From positions 1 through 6,707 of the forward strand of contig JAIPFG010000177.1 in NCBI GenBank assembly GCA_021736745.1: a DNA stretch of 6,707 bases, given 5' to 3'. The notes below the pieces were generated by a model. That model searched no databases, was not told where the DNA came from, and worked only from the letters and a program-made list of their open reading frames with translations. The translations under genes and the position numbers were made by a program. Below, piece after piece: positions 6,594 to 6,707 of this stretch. The DNA comes from Pseudomonadales bacterium. GTDB taxonomy: Bacteria > Pseudomonadota > Gammaproteobacteria > Pseudomonadales > IMCC2047. Numbering within the stretch: position 1 is the first letter of the stretch; the number at the start of each line of letters is the position of its first letter.

Positions 6594-6707
6594 TGTAATC
6601 CCCCCATTAATAACCGAGTTTTTCAGTAGAGGGTTAAGCGGCGTCTAGCAGCCGCCTTGGAGGAACTCCCCCAATGGCCATATTGGGCCGTTCGTTATTG
6701 TATTGCC
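6594..6707 (-). mobile_element. End of an IS3-family-like insertion sequence, cut by window edge
   Basis: The sequence from 6594, TGTAATCCCCCCATTAATAA, begins with the TG dinucleotide typical of IS3-family ends and lies 40 bases beyond the stop codon of a transposase fragment read on the minus strand. That is the expected arrangement for the transposase-distal end of such an element. If the boundary is right, the flanking AGG (6591-6593) or TAGG (6590-6593) is one copy of the target duplication; the other copy is outside the window. The boundary is inferred from the TG rule and the stop position, because the second inverted repeat cannot be seen. Confidence 0.7.
6634..6707 (-). CDS. IS3-family-like transposase (OrfB), C-terminal fragment
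   Basis: Read on the minus strand, the last 23 codons before the TAA at 6636-6634 include YNNERPNMAIGGVPP and end in LLDAA. This matches the C-terminal end of the DDE integrase-core transposase of IS3-like elements, where a YNxxRPHxALG-type motif comes shortly before the stop. The rest, including the catalytic residues, lies beyond position 6707. It is therefore unknown whether the element is intact. The group within the IS3 family cannot be fixed from this fragment. Confidence 0.75.
   Translation of the reverse strand, partial: QYNNERPNMAIGGVPPRRLLDAA

Noticed and set aside
1..6707. CRISPR arrays, tRNA or rRNA genes, integron attC sites
   Set aside because: No regularly spaced repeats, no tRNA or rRNA signatures, and no paired core sites of attC type were seen when reading both strands by eye.

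Overview
The window looks like chromosomal DNA of a proteobacterium, most likely a gammaproteobacterium. The large minus-strand gene is a glutamate synthase alpha subunit whose N-terminus and motifs closely match the Pseudomonas-type GltB as I remember it. Base composition is close to even, and Shine-Dalgarno sites are of the ordinary bacterial kind. Genus cannot be read from the sequence alone.

Layout: (1) positions 1-3511, minus strand: gltB, which starts at 3511 (or 3496) and runs off the left edge before its C-terminal beta-helix domain. (2) 3512-3902: a 391-base divergent intergenic region with no gene, carrying several short palindromes and the cofE ribosome binding site. (3) 3903-6355, plus strand: a compact operon cofE - cofD - cofC, three enzymes that turn the deazaflavin FO into coenzyme F420. 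(4) 6356-6593: a non-coding stretch with three consecutive hairpin-forming inverted repeats and no classical terminator. (5) 6594-6707: the end of an insertion sequence, read on the minus strand, with a TG-starting terminal sequence and the last 23 codons of an IS3-family-like transposase.

The main point of interest is the cof operon. CofC activates a three-carbon phospho-acid with GTP, CofD transfers that unit to FO, and CofE adds glutamates to give F420-n. F420 is classically known from archaea and actinobacteria and is patchy in Proteobacteria. CofE here is the short stand-alone form without the C-terminal nitroreductase domain of actinobacterial FbiB. Unless a separate reductase exists, this is easier to reconcile with a 3-phosphoglycerate (3PG-F420) or 2-phospholactate route than with the phosphoenolpyruvate route. 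The FO synthase (FbiC or CofG/CofH) is not in the window. The insertion sequence lies directly downstream of the operon and may separate it from former neighbours. The glutamate made by GltB is a substrate of CofE, but the divergent arrangement is only suggestive of a link.
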